A program made the position numbers and the translations under genes. 64,000 nucleotides of DNA from assembly GCA_002999035.1 (NCBI GenBank), contig CP027241.1, positions 2,680,195 to 2,744,194 of the forward strand, in the 5' to 3' direction. Each line of letters starts with the position of its first letter. Position 1 is the stretch's first letter. Origin of the DNA: Lachnospiraceae bacterium oral taxon 500 (GTDB lineage: Bacteria > Bacillota > Clostridia > Lachnospirales > Vallitaleaceae). The notes beneath the pieces were generated by a model. It searched no databases and had not been told where the DNA came from. It worked only from the letters and a program-made list of their open reading frames with translations. This document shows positions 1 through 11,077 of the stretch, piece by piece.

Positions 1-704
1 CATGGCTTAACGCCTCCTGCCCCTTCAGCCAAAAAAGCCGAATCCTCGGCATCCTGTTCCTGCCCCTTTAAATCATATATTTTCCGGTTCATTTGCCGAC
101 CGATGAAAAACTCATCCAATTCATCTAACAGCTCCGCTCCCAGAATCTGATGCAGCCTTTGATAAATCGCGTCGTTTCGCTCTTCAATTTCCACCCGACG
201 CTCCAATTTGGCGCGCAGCCGCCTTCTCAAATCATTGATTTCTTCCGCCAAAAGCTGATATTCTTTGGTATTTTCAATCAGCTTGGGATAAAAAAACTCA
301 GCCGTTTGAAAAATCAATTCCTTATTACATTCGTCAATCTGATGCGGCAAATCCAGCAGCAAATCTCCGCCTTCATCCATCCGCGCATTTAAGTCCTGAA
401 TCAGACTGGTATTGGTTTCCATTTTTTTCTCCAGCTGATCTGTACTTTCCTCGGAAATGCTGTTCATGTCGGCCAAGATGCCTTCCAAAAGCTGTTTTTT
501 TAAGCCTTCGTATTCCTTCAGTTCCTGCTTAACCTGGCTGTATTTCTTGACCAGCACCTCCAGCCGCTTTTCCGCCGCCTGAATCTTAGCCGGTTTTTTT
601 CCCATAAACAAATCATGCCAGTCCTTATTGACAATCAGTACCGGAATAGATTTTCGCAGCGCCGGCTTCCTTTTCGGTTCCTTTTTTTTTGCAATCGAAA
701 ACAT
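1..704 (-). CDS. Hypothetical charged coiled-coil protein (3' end outside window)
   Basis: The reading frame opens at an ATG (702-704) behind an AAAGGAG ribosome binding site and stays open to the window edge, giving 234 visible residues without a stop. The start is lysine-rich (MFSIAKKKEPKRKPALRKS). A highly charged Glu/Lys/Leu stretch from about residue 45 to 190 follows, with the heptad-like pattern of a long coiled coil. No signal peptide, membrane segment or catalytic motif is visible. It lies downstream of rex but is separated from it by a 221-bp repeat-bearing gap, so it probably has its own promoter. I do not recognise the family. A structural or cell-envelope-associated role would be a guess. 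Confidence 0.7.
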   Translation of the reverse strand, partial: MFSIAKKKEPKRKPALRKSIPVLIVNKDWHDLFMGKKPAKIQAAEKRLEVLVKKYSQVKQELKEYEGLKKQLLEGILADMNSISEESTDQLEKKMETNTSLIQDLNARMDEGGDLLLDLPHQIDECNKELIFQTAEFFYPKLIENTKEYQLLAEEINDLRRRLRAKLERRVEIEERNDAIYQRLHQILGAELLDELDEFFIGRQMNRKIYDLKGQEQDAEDSAFLAEGAGGVKP

Positions 705-771
705 GGTTTTCTCCTTTATCAAACCTAAGTCAACTTCTTTTGCTTTTCCTGCGCTGTCTTTTGATTATAGT

Positions 772-856
772 TTAGGCAAGCCGATATTTATGCCTGATAT
801 GCCGGAGAGAGCTTCTTTTCCAAAGGCATACCAAGTATCAATACCTATTTGCCTAA
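772..856. repeat. Intergenic palindromic element closed by AGGCAA/TTGCCT arms
   Basis: TTAGGCAA (772-779) and TTGCCTAA (849-856) form inverted ends around a second ATGCC/GGCAT stem. The left arm carries the block GGCAAGCCGATATTTAT, which resembles arms of the larger element at 51250-51387. The adjacent TGATTATAG(T/C)TTA block (762 onwards) recurs at 48454. On the minus strand it contains a TATAAT-like box upstream of the 704 start, but no good -35 is visible. Confidence 0.5.
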
Positions 857-925
857 CATTCACATTCACATTCATATTTCACTTTTCGCAAATTCTGAAT
901 GACTTGTCTGAAGTGAGCAATAGCG

Positions 926-1573
926 TCAATGTTTTTCGTTTTTAGCAGTCAGTTTTTCATTAATCGCATAGGACAGTGTCATCAGGCTTTCCGACAAGTG
1001 CACATTTTCAATGCAAACCTTGCCGCTGGAGGAATGAAGATCAATCGGCGCAAAGTTCCAAATCCCCTTAACACCCCATTTTCCCAGATTCATCGCCATT
1101 TCCGGCGCTTTCTGCTTGGGCAGCGTCAGCACAGCGATATCCACATCATTTTCCTGCATAAAGCCTTCAATTTCCGCCACATCTCTAATTTCAATATCCC
1201 GGACAATCATGCCGATCAGGCGGGGATTGACATCAAATAAGCCCTTCACTTTAAAGCCCTTGCGCTCAAACTCGATATAATTGGCCAGCGCCTGTCCCAA
1301 ATTGCCGACCCCGATAATAATGATATTATACTCCTTTTCCAGGCCCAAGATTTTGCCAATGGAAGTATACAGATATTCGACATTGTAGCCGTAGCCCTGT
1401 TGGCCGAACTCGCCGAAGTTATTTAAATCCTGCCGGATCTGCGAGGCCGTCACCCCCATCCGCTCGCTTAATTCCTTGGAAGAAGTCCGAATCACATCGT
1501 TTTCCAATAAATCTCCCAAATACCGATAATACCGCGGCAATCTTTTGATGACCGCCTGTGAAATTTTTTTCAT
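926..1573 (-). CDS. rex: Redox-sensing transcriptional repressor Rex
   Basis: Rex senses the NADH/NAD+ ratio and represses fermentation and respiration genes when NADH is low. This 215-residue protein has the usual family length. An N-terminal winged helix covers about residues 1-80 (the VTASQIRQDL recognition region), and a Rossmann fold follows with the NAD-binding motif IIIGVGNLGQAL near residue 85. The ATG at 1573 has an AAAGGAG site 7 bases upstream. A textbook sigma-A promoter precedes it, so it is transcribed independently of the upstream M16C peptidase. The divergently placed gene nox, 14 kb away, is a plausible kind of target, but I found no clear Rex box in its promoter. Confidence 0.96.
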   Translation of the reverse strand: MKKISQAVIKRLPRYYRYLGDLLENDVIRTSSKELSERMGVTASQIRQDLNNFGEFGQQGYGYNVEYLYTSIGKILGLEKEYNIIIIGVGNLGQALANYIEFERKGFKVKGLFDVNPRLIGMIVRDIEIRDVAEIEGFMQENDVDIAVLTLPKQKAPEMAMNLGKWGVKGIWNFAPIDLHSSSGKVCIENVHLSESLMTLSYAINEKLTAKNEKH

Positions 1574-1654
1574 CTGCCTGCTCCTTTTTACATGATAAAA
1601 TCTTCAGCCGACTTTCCTTTCTCCGTCATGGCTGACTGCCATAAAATTAATTCT

Positions 1655-1683
1655 ATTATATAGATATGTGAAAAGCTTGTCAA
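1655..1683 (-). promoter_or_regulatory. Sigma-A promoter of rex
   Basis: On the minus strand a perfect TTGACA (-35, 1678-1683) is followed by a 17-bp spacer and a perfect TATAAT (-10, 1655-1660). It points to rex with a leader of about 75 nt. Confidence 0.85.
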
Positions 1684-1700
1684 CCGAACTAACTTTATTT

Positions 1701-4598
1701 TTAGCGAATTTCTTTGATTTTGGCAAACAGCTCCCGGTTTTCTTCAATCTTCTTTTTGCTGCCGACCGTACAAATATAATCGGTCGTCAAAACCTGCTCA
1801 TAAAACTTGCTCATATTTTTCAGCTCATCTAAGCTCGTATCTAAAATTTCCCGCCGGGTCTGACTTTCTTCTTCCGGGCTCAGTTCGCTGAAATGCATGG
1901 CCATAATTTTGGCATTTTCCATCGATGGTGTCAGCGGCGTATCAATTCCGGCAATTGTTCCGATAATTGTATTCTTGATTTCTTCCTCGGTAATATTCAG
2001 ATTTTCAAAATAAGAAACAATCCCTTCATACGCCCGGTAGGTTTCGGCAATATTCGGATCGCGGTAAGAAATCAGCATCATATCGCCGGAACGACGGATT
2101 GCCGACATGCCGCCGTAAGCGCCGCCTTCGACCCGAACTTTGTTCCACAAATAATCGGTATTGAGCAAATGATTCGCCACCTGAAACATCCCGGAATAAG
2201 TATAGCCGAAGCGCTTATAATTCATAACTTTAGCCGCATAGTTAACATTGCCGGACGTAATAAAGGCTTCTTTTCGATTGCCAAATACGCTGCGCTCCGC
2301 CTCCGGCCGGTAATCGGCATCGACCTGATGCCGGCTGATATAATCAGCCAACCTCCGGCGCACCTCGGCCTCATCGGCCTCGGCATAAGTCACAGCCAGT
2401 GTCAGTTTGGACTGGCTGACAATTTCCGCCAATATTTTTTTCATCAGGCCGCCCAACTCCCGCAAATCCTTTTCGGATGCTTGTTTCCACTGCTGAATAA
2501 AATCATAGAAGGAAACACCGCTGCTCAGTTCATCAAAGTAGGCACTCTTGGAATAGTAGCTGAGTGCTCTGGTCGCCGCTGTGATATGGCCGCCGCTGAC
2601 CAGCGTCATTTGCATCTGTGAGGCCGTTTCCTTAATCAAATCACCGAGCCGCTTAGCATCATCAAACTTGGGATCCGCCAGCAGTTCATCAAACAATTCC
2701 AGCATTTTGCCTAGGGATGCCGCAAAGGACTTGCCTTTCAGCTCCATACCGATGCGGAACCGGTCGGTATTGTTCTTATAGCCGTAAAGCAGGAGCTTGG
2801 ATGTAATCCCGCCGGTATGCTCATTGATCTCATCGACCAACTGGCTGTAATGATAATTTTTTGAACTTACCGAAGTCAAATAAGAGGTCAGCAGGCTAAC
2901 CACCGGCACTTGCTCCTCCGGCAGCCAATTGATTTCAAAAAAAGCTTTCAGATATACGATGCCCGATGTATTGGCCGGATGATACAGCACATGAACTCCG
3001 TCCTGATATTCGGTTTGGTATTTGAGAGCGGCTTTTTCCCTTTGGATATCGGATAGCTCCAGGGTCGGAATCAACGCCAAATCCTCTTTCCGGTCCGGCT
3101 CGGCCTGATAGGCCAACAGTTCCTGATTCTTTTGAATCAATGCCGTCCGTTCCTCAGCTGATAAGCTTTCTTTATAGGCAGCCAAATGCCGCGCCAGCTC
3201 GGCTTCTCTCTCCGCCGCCATAGTCAGAGAAGGACTCATGATAATAAAACAGCAATGATTGTTTTGCAGCAAATATTTTTGAATATAGCGCTCAAACTCT
3301 CCGCCGGCCGCCGCCCGCCGCAGTTCCGCCAGCAGTCCGTCATAATCAAAAAAGGCAAACGGCGGCTGATCATAAAGCCAGCTTTCCAAAACCTGAAAAT
3401 TAAAAATAATCCCCTTGGGCATACTGCCAAAGTCGGCTTCCCGCAGCCGGAACTCAAAAACATTAATCGCTGCCTGCAATTTTTTCGGGTCAAGCCCCGT
3501 TTCCGCAATTTGGCGCAAAGTATCCTGTACGCAGTCCAAAAACTCCTGCCGGCGCTGCGGGGAAACATTTTTGACAGTCACAGCAAAAGTGTTTTCCCGA
3601 ATATCACTGTCAAAAAAACCGTAAACCTCCTCGCCCATGTTTCTCTCCGCCAGCTTTTCTTTGAGCAGCGCGCCGGGCGCATCCAATAAAATATATTCCA
3701 AAATCGACATCGCCAGCTTTTCCCCTACCGGCAATTCTCCCAGACAATAATTCAGGCTGAAAAAGGCTTTTTCTTCCGGTTCTTCATCCTCCGGCAGCGG
3801 ATACTGCAAATGATACTCCACAGGCTCCTCCCAGGGCGCAACCGGCGGCAGCGCAGACTCCGGCTGACGATAATCAAAGCCTGCCAAATAAGTATTCAGC
3901 CGCTCCAATTCGGCGGCAATGTCAATATCACCATAATAAAAAATATAGCTGTTGGACGGATGATAATGGCGACGATGAAAGTCCAGAAATTCCTCATAAC
4001 TAAGGCTTGGGATTTCCTCCGGAATCCCGCCGGAATCATAGCCGTAGGGATGTCCCGGAAAAAGCGCGGTTTGAATATTGCGGTCCAGGAGCTGCTCCGG
4101 CGTGGAAAACGCCCCCTGCATTTCATTATAAACCACACCCTTAATCGTAACCGGATCTTCTTCCTTCAGCAGCTCGTAATGCCAGCCCTCCTGCGCAAAA
4201 ATTTTGGAATTGGTATAAATATTGGGATGAAAAACGGCGTCCATATAGACGTCCATCAGATTATGCAGATCTTTTAAATTGCAGCTGGCAACCGGATATA
4301 TGGTTTTATCCGGCGAAGTCATGGCATTTAAAAAGGTATTGAGCGAAGTTTTTCCCAGTTGAATAAAGGGATCTTTAATCGGAAACTTTTCCGAACCATT
4401 TAAGACCGAATGCTCTAAAATATGAGCCACACCGTTGCTTTTTTCCGGCGGCGTCCGAAAGCAAATGGAAAACACCCGGTTTTCGTCATTGTTTTTTAAA
4501 ATACAGACTCTGGCTTTCGTCCGCTTATGCTGATATAAGTATCCCCTGCTCTCAATATCAGACAAATCCGCTTCCTGCACCAATTCAAAATATTCCAT
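1701..4598 (-). CDS. M16C family zinc metallopeptidase (PreP-like)
   Basis: This is a 965-residue peptidase of the presequence-protease/insulinase-like M16C class, which degrades short peptides in a closed two-half chamber. The inverted zinc motif HILEH is at residues 59-63, and the third ligand lies in AQEGWHYEL at Glu137. The M16C-associated middle domain and a second inactive M16-like half fill the rest, as expected for a family of about 970 residues. There is no signal peptide, so it should be cytosolic. The ATG at 4598 follows a GAGGAG site. It starts 17 bp after mnmA and is probably the last gene of the guaB-deoD-mnmA unit. Confidence 0.93.
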   Translation of the reverse strand: MEYFELVQEADLSDIESRGYLYQHKRTKARVCILKNNDENRVFSICFRTPPEKSNGVAHILEHSVLNGSEKFPIKDPFIQLGKTSLNTFLNAMTSPDKTIYPVASCNLKDLHNLMDVYMDAVFHPNIYTNSKIFAQEGWHYELLKEEDPVTIKGVVYNEMQGAFSTPEQLLDRNIQTALFPGHPYGYDSGGIPEEIPSLSYEEFLDFHRRHYHPSNSYIFYYGDIDIAAELERLNTYLAGFDYRQPESALPPVAPWEEPVEYHLQYPLPEDEEPEEKAFFSLNYCLGELPVGEKLAMSILEYILLDAPGALLKEKLAERNMGEEVYGFFDSDIRENTFAVTVKNVSPQRRQEFLDCVQDTLRQIAETGLDPKKLQAAINVFEFRLREADFGSMPKGIIFNFQVLESWLYDQPPFAFFDYDGLLAELRRAAAGGEFERYIQKYLLQNNHCCFIIMSPSLTMAAEREAELARHLAAYKESLSAEERTALIQKNQELLAYQAEPDRKEDLALIPTLELSDIQREKAALKYQTEYQDGVHVLYHPANTSGIVYLKAFFEINWLPEEQVPVVSLLTSYLTSVSSKNYHYSQLVDEINEHTGGITSKLLLYGYKNNTDRFRIGMELKGKSFAASLGKMLELFDELLADPKFDDAKRLGDLIKETASQMQMTLVSGGHITAATRALSYYSKSAYFDELSSGVSFYDFIQQWKQASEKDLRELGGLMKKILAEIVSQSKLTLAVTYAEADEAEVRRRLADYISRHQVDADYRPEAERSVFGNRKEAFITSGNVNYAAKVMNYKRFGYTYSGMFQVANHLLNTDYLWNKVRVEGGAYGGMSAIRRSGDMMLISYRDPNIAETYRAYEGIVSYFENLNITEEEIKNTIIGTIAGIDTPLTPSMENAKIMAMHFSELSPEEESQTRREILDTSLDELKNMSKFYEQVLTTDYICTVGSKKKIEENRELFAKIKEIR

Positions 4599-4615
4599 CT
4601 CGACTCCTCACTCTA

Positions 4616-6467
<1,852 letters not shown>

Positions 6468-6487
6468 TTCTCTCCTTTCCGTTTTTA

Positions 6488-7990
<1,503 letters not shown>

Positions 7991-8013
7991 TCATCTTAGT
8001 TCAACTATCAATT

Positions 8014-8096
8014 CAGCGGTTTAAAACCGCTGCGGAAAGCCGTTTCAAAGCATCTTTCCCGTTTACCTGACCGGGAAAGTTTTATGCCCGTACGGC
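8014..8096 (-). promoter_or_regulatory. Structured 5' leader of guaB (candidate cis-regulatory RNA)
   Basis: On the minus strand GCCGT (8092-8096) pairs with ACGGC (8039-8043). Inside it, GCAT (8084-8087) pairs with ATGC (8050-8053), and CTTTCCCG (8072-8079) with CGGGAAAG (8054-8061), closing a loop with GTCAGGTAAA. A second 9-bp hairpin (CAGCGGTTT arm, 8014-8032) follows. No T-run follows it, so an effect on initiation is as likely as termination. It does not match the purine, ZTP or c-di-GMP riboswitch consensus that I know. Confidence 0.5.
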
Positions 8097-8122
8097 AAAA
8101 AACTAATTCTTTCTTACCCTAT

Positions 8123-8151
8123 AGAATAGCATTAAGCGCCTGTCCTGTCAA
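8123..8151 (-). promoter_or_regulatory. Sigma-A promoter of guaB-deoD-mnmA
   Basis: TTGACA (8146-8151) overlaps the stop codon of the upstream Mur ligase gene. After a 17-bp spacer comes TATTCT (8123-8128). The predicted transcript starts near 8116 and includes the structured leader. Confidence 0.75.
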
Positions 8152-9794
8152 TAATTATCGGGCAAGTCATTTTCAATCAGCAGCACATCACCACGCCCGA
8201 TTATTTCCCGCACTTTGGCAAAACCGGCAAAAACGTCTTTGACCACAAAAATTGCATCTTCCGGGAATCCGGCCGACAGAAGACCCTCCTTGATTTTTTC
8301 GGTTTTTTTGGCACCGACCAAAATCACCGCATCGGCGCAGTCAGCCATATGCCGCCCAAAGTCGAAATGTATCTGCTCATCCTCGCTCCCCAGTTCAACC
8401 ATGCCGGGTGTCATAATAAACCTTTTTCCGCCCTCAAAGCTTTTTAAAACTTCCAGCGCATTATTGGCGCCAACCGGATTGGCATTAAAGGCATCATCCA
8501 AAATATAATAATCCCCCTGCGCCTTCAGTTCCAGCCGATGCTCCACCGGCTGAGTTTCCCGAATACCGATGTCAATCTTCTCCGGGGCAATGCCCAAATA
8601 CAGCCCGGCGGCAATACCGGCCGTCAAATTGGAAATATTGTGCTGGCCCAGGAGCCGGGTCTGATAACTCCGGCTTTCGCCCCGATAAGTCACCGTAAAC
8701 GATGAGCCCTGCACCGATACCCTGATATCCGAAATCCGGACATCTGCCTCTTCCGCTTCGCCGTAAGTCAGATAATTAACCGCCGGATAGCGCTCCATCC
8801 CCAGAACAATGTTGGCATCATCGGCATTGACAATCACCACTCCGCTCTTGCCGACCGCCTCGGCCAGCTCAAATTTAGTCGCAATCACCCGGTCAATCGT
8901 ACCGAAAGTTTCCAAATGCTGCGGACCAACCGCGGTAATCACAGCGACCTGCGGCCGCACCAAATCGCAAATTTCCCTGATATCACCGGGCTGCTTGGCG
9001 CCCATTTCCGCCACAAAGGCCTCAACTTGACCGCTGAAATACTCACGCAGCGTCCGAACTACGCCTAAAGTGGTGTTATAGCTATGCGGTGTCACCAGCG
9101 TCAAATACTGCTGTTTTAATACGTTTTCCAAAACAAACTTGGTGCTGGTCTTGCCGTAACTGCCGGTAATGCCGATGCGGATAAGTTCCGGCTGCCCCGC
9201 CAAAATCGCCTGCGCCTGCCGGTAATATTTCTGCTTAAAATATTTTTCCAGCGGCATCAACATATAGTTAGCCGCCAGCGGCAGAAAATACGCTGCAAAA
9301 ATAAATACAATTTTTGCTATTTCCGAGCCCATCCCCAAAGCCTCGGCCGGCCGCTGCCAAAACAACCGCAATATCCACCATAAAACAGCCTCGGTCAGCA
9401 AAAGCAGAAGCAGCATCGCGCCATACAGCCGATAAATCCGATGAGTATAAACCAAAGGCTTTTTGGCTCTTTCTCTATTTTTGAAGCGAAAAGCCAAAGA
9501 AATCAGCGCCCATAGAAAAAACACCAGTTTCAAAGGCCAAACGCCCACAATTCGTCCTTGCAGTCCTTGCAGCCCGAAAGCAGCTGCACCAAGCACTATC
9601 AGCCCCAATCGAAAGCCGATCGGAAACTTTCGACTCAGCATTTCCTTATTTTGTGCCTTCCAGCGCTGATAGCGCTCCGGAAAGTAAGAGTTCAGCTGAA
9701 AAATATGCAAATAATAGGTATAATCCCAAAAAAGCAACAGCGTCAAAAGCAACAGCGAGAGAAAATCCAATCCTTTTCCTATTATTTCATACAT
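8148..9794 (-). CDS. Membrane-anchored Mur ligase family protein (MurF-like)
   Basis: This 548-residue protein begins with about five membrane segments (roughly residues 8-28, 60-76, 82-102, 123-146, 159-179). A Mur ligase central domain follows with the P-loop GSYGKTSTK at about 211 and the motif HNISN. The C-terminal domain contains EHRLE and DDAFNANPVG, which are typical of MurF and of the cyanophycin-synthetase-like group. The usual soluble MurF N-terminal UDP-binding domain is absent, replaced by the membrane region. The substrate is therefore uncertain: either UDP-MurNAc-tripeptide plus D-Ala-D-Ala, or another lipid-linked muramyl substrate. The ATG at 9794 follows GGGAGGAAAG and overlaps the hydrolase stop by 8 bp. 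Confidence 0.85.
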   Translation of the reverse strand: MYEIIGKGLDFLSLLLLTLLLFWDYTYYLHIFQLNSYFPERYQRWKAQNKEMLSRKFPIGFRLGLIVLGAAAFGLQGLQGRIVGVWPLKLVFFLWALISLAFRFKNRERAKKPLVYTHRIYRLYGAMLLLLLLTEAVLWWILRLFWQRPAEALGMGSEIAKIVFIFAAYFLPLAANYMLMPLEKYFKQKYYRQAQAILAGQPELIRIGITGSYGKTSTKFVLENVLKQQYLTLVTPHSYNTTLGVVRTLREYFSGQVEAFVAEMGAKQPGDIREICDLVRPQVAVITAVGPQHLETFGTIDRVIATKFELAEAVGKSGVVIVNADDANIVLGMERYPAVNYLTYGEAEEADVRISDIRVSVQGSSFTVTYRGESRSYQTRLLGQHNISNLTAGIAAGLYLGIAPEKIDIGIRETQPVEHRLELKAQGDYYILDDAFNANPVGANNALEVLKSFEGGKRFIMTPGMVELGSEDEQIHFDFGRHMADCADAVILVGAKKTEKIKEGLLSAGFPEDAIFVVKDVFAGFAKVREIIGRGDVLLIENDLPDNY

Positions 9795-10554
9795 CTGTCT
9801 TTCCTCCCACAAAAGCATCCATAATCGCCAGGCAGCGATTCTTTTGCTCCAAAATCGCATAATGGCTCCCGCCCTCCAGCCGAATCAGCGCTCCGTCCCG
9901 CAAAAGCCCGGCCATTCGCTGCCCGTCCGCAATCGGCGTAGCAGTGTCCTCCGTTCCCCATAACAGAATGGTTGGTGCACTGATTTGGGCAATCTCGGCC
10001 GATAAGTCTTCGTTAATCACCTTAACCAATATTTTCCGCATCTGCGGGCTGGCCTGGCGGTAATCGGCCGATCCTGAACTTTTGCGTTTCTTTTCCAGCC
10101 AGTCGGGATAGAGCTTTTGGAGCGGGCTATGCCGGTAAACCCATTTCGCAGTTTTAAACCAGGATACCCGCAGGTAATACGACAGCGGCCGGCGCGGAAC
10201 CAATCCGGCGCTGCCGGTTAAAATCATTTTTTCCGGAGGCATTTTTCCGGCCAGCGCCAGTAATACCCGGCCGCCGAAGGAATGGCCGAAAACAATCGGT
10301 CTGTCCGCGCCAAGCTCTGTCAGCAAACGCCCGATACAGGCCGCATAATCCTGAGTACCCCAAACGCTTTTCGGTTCCTCGCTTTGGCCAAAGCCCGGCA
10401 AATCCACGCTGATCACCCGAAAGCGATCGGAGAAATGGTCATGCATAAACTGAAACATTTCCTTATTGCAGCCCCAGCCGTGCAAAACCACCAATGCCTG
10501 TCCCTGTCCGGTTTCCCGGTAAGATATGGTTTGATTTTCAATTTGAATCGTCAT
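9787..10554 (-). CDS. Alpha/beta hydrolase
   Basis: This is a 255-residue single-domain alpha/beta hydrolase. The oxyanion segment VVLHGWGCN is near residue 22, the nucleophile elbow GHSFGG has Ser92, the acid is in LLWGTEDTATP, and the catalytic His is in GGSHYAIL near the C terminus. The sequence resembles the MhpC/BioH-like esterase group but shows no substrate-specific signature. The ATG at 10554 follows AAAAGGA. It is the first gene of a two-gene unit with the overlapping Mur ligase, so an envelope-related substrate is possible but unproven. Confidence 0.88.
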   Translation of the reverse strand: MTIQIENQTISYRETGQGQALVVLHGWGCNKEMFQFMHDHFSDRFRVISVDLPGFGQSEEPKSVWGTQDYAACIGRLLTELGADRPIVFGHSFGGRVLLALAGKMPPEKMILTGSAGLVPRRPLSYYLRVSWFKTAKWVYRHSPLQKLYPDWLEKKRKSSGSADYRQASPQMRKILVKVINEDLSAEIAQISAPTILLWGTEDTATPIADGQRMAGLLRDGALIRLEGGSHYAILEQKNRCLAIMDAFVGGKTDV

Positions 10555-10655
10555 AATTTTTTCCTTTTGTTATCTGATATAGGCCTCCGCCCATGATACA
10601 GGATTGCTTGACTAATGCCGCCCTCAATCCCCGCAAACTCGGCTTCTTTCTTCTT

Positions 10656-10684
10656 ATCATACCTATTTTACCGAAAGCTGTCAA
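10656..10684 (-). promoter_or_regulatory. Sigma-A promoter of the hydrolase-Mur ligase unit
   Basis: On the minus strand TTGACA (10679-10684), a 17-bp spacer and TATGAT (10656-10661) stand about 100 bp upstream of the hydrolase ATG. Confidence 0.75.
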
Positions 10685-10760
10685 TCTGATTTTTATCCTG
10701 TTCTTTTTCGGTTTACTGCCGACCGGCGGCGTAATTCCTCCGCCGCAAGACCTTGCTCTC

Positions 10761-10789
10761 TTGACAAGTCCTTTAAAAGTCTTTATACT
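10761..10789 (+). promoter_or_regulatory. Sigma-A promoter of asnA
   Basis: TTGACA (10761-10766), a 17-bp spacer and TATACT (10784-10789) point rightwards. The predicted start near 10796 puts the whole 43-bp repeat array into a leader of about 280 nt before asnA. Confidence 0.8.
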
Positions 10790-10794
10790 GACTT

Positions 10795-11055
10795 AATACT
10801 ATATTTCAACTTCCCCCCCCCCTCCCTGCCCCCTGGTCGAAACGCTTCGCGTTTCTGCCCGGGCGGGCAACCTGCCTGGTCGAAACGCTTCGCATTTCTG
10901 CCCGGGCGGGCAACCTGCCTGATCGAAATGCTTCGCGTTTCTGCCCGGGCGGGCAACCTGCCTGGTCGAAACGCTTCGCTTTCTGCCCGGGCGGGCGGTC
11001 TGCCTAAAAAAGGCGGTTCCGGTTTTGCAGAACATGGGAAAGTTGAGTAATACTT
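10795..11055. repeat. Composite inverted-repeat element containing four 43-bp hairpin units
   Basis: Four contiguous 43-bp units run from 10832 to about 11002, with starts at 10832, 10875, 10918 and 10961. The last unit has lost one base. Each unit has a GAAACGC-TTC-GCGTTTC-type hairpin and a GCCCGGGC core. The array is flanked by TCAACTTcCCC on the left (from about 10806) and GGGAAAGTTGAGTAATACT on the right (11036-11054), which are inverted ends. The right end and the unit both recur in the element at 31880-31978. No spacers separate the units, so this is not a CRISPR array. Confidence 0.85.
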
Positions 11056-11077
11056 TATCAAGAAAGGAATTTTGATT

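Noticed and set aside
10832-11002. Tandem 43-bp repeats as a CRISPR array
   Set aside because: The units are contiguous with no variable spacers, are internally palindromic, and no cas genes are present.
10783-11061. Minus-strand open frames of about 80-90 codons with proline/arginine repeats
   Set aside because: They are produced by the GC-rich 43-bp repeat being open in several frames. No ribosome site or plausible product.
10790-11077. T-box leader for asnA
   Set aside because: No AGGGTGGNACCGCG motif, specifier loop or terminator was found.
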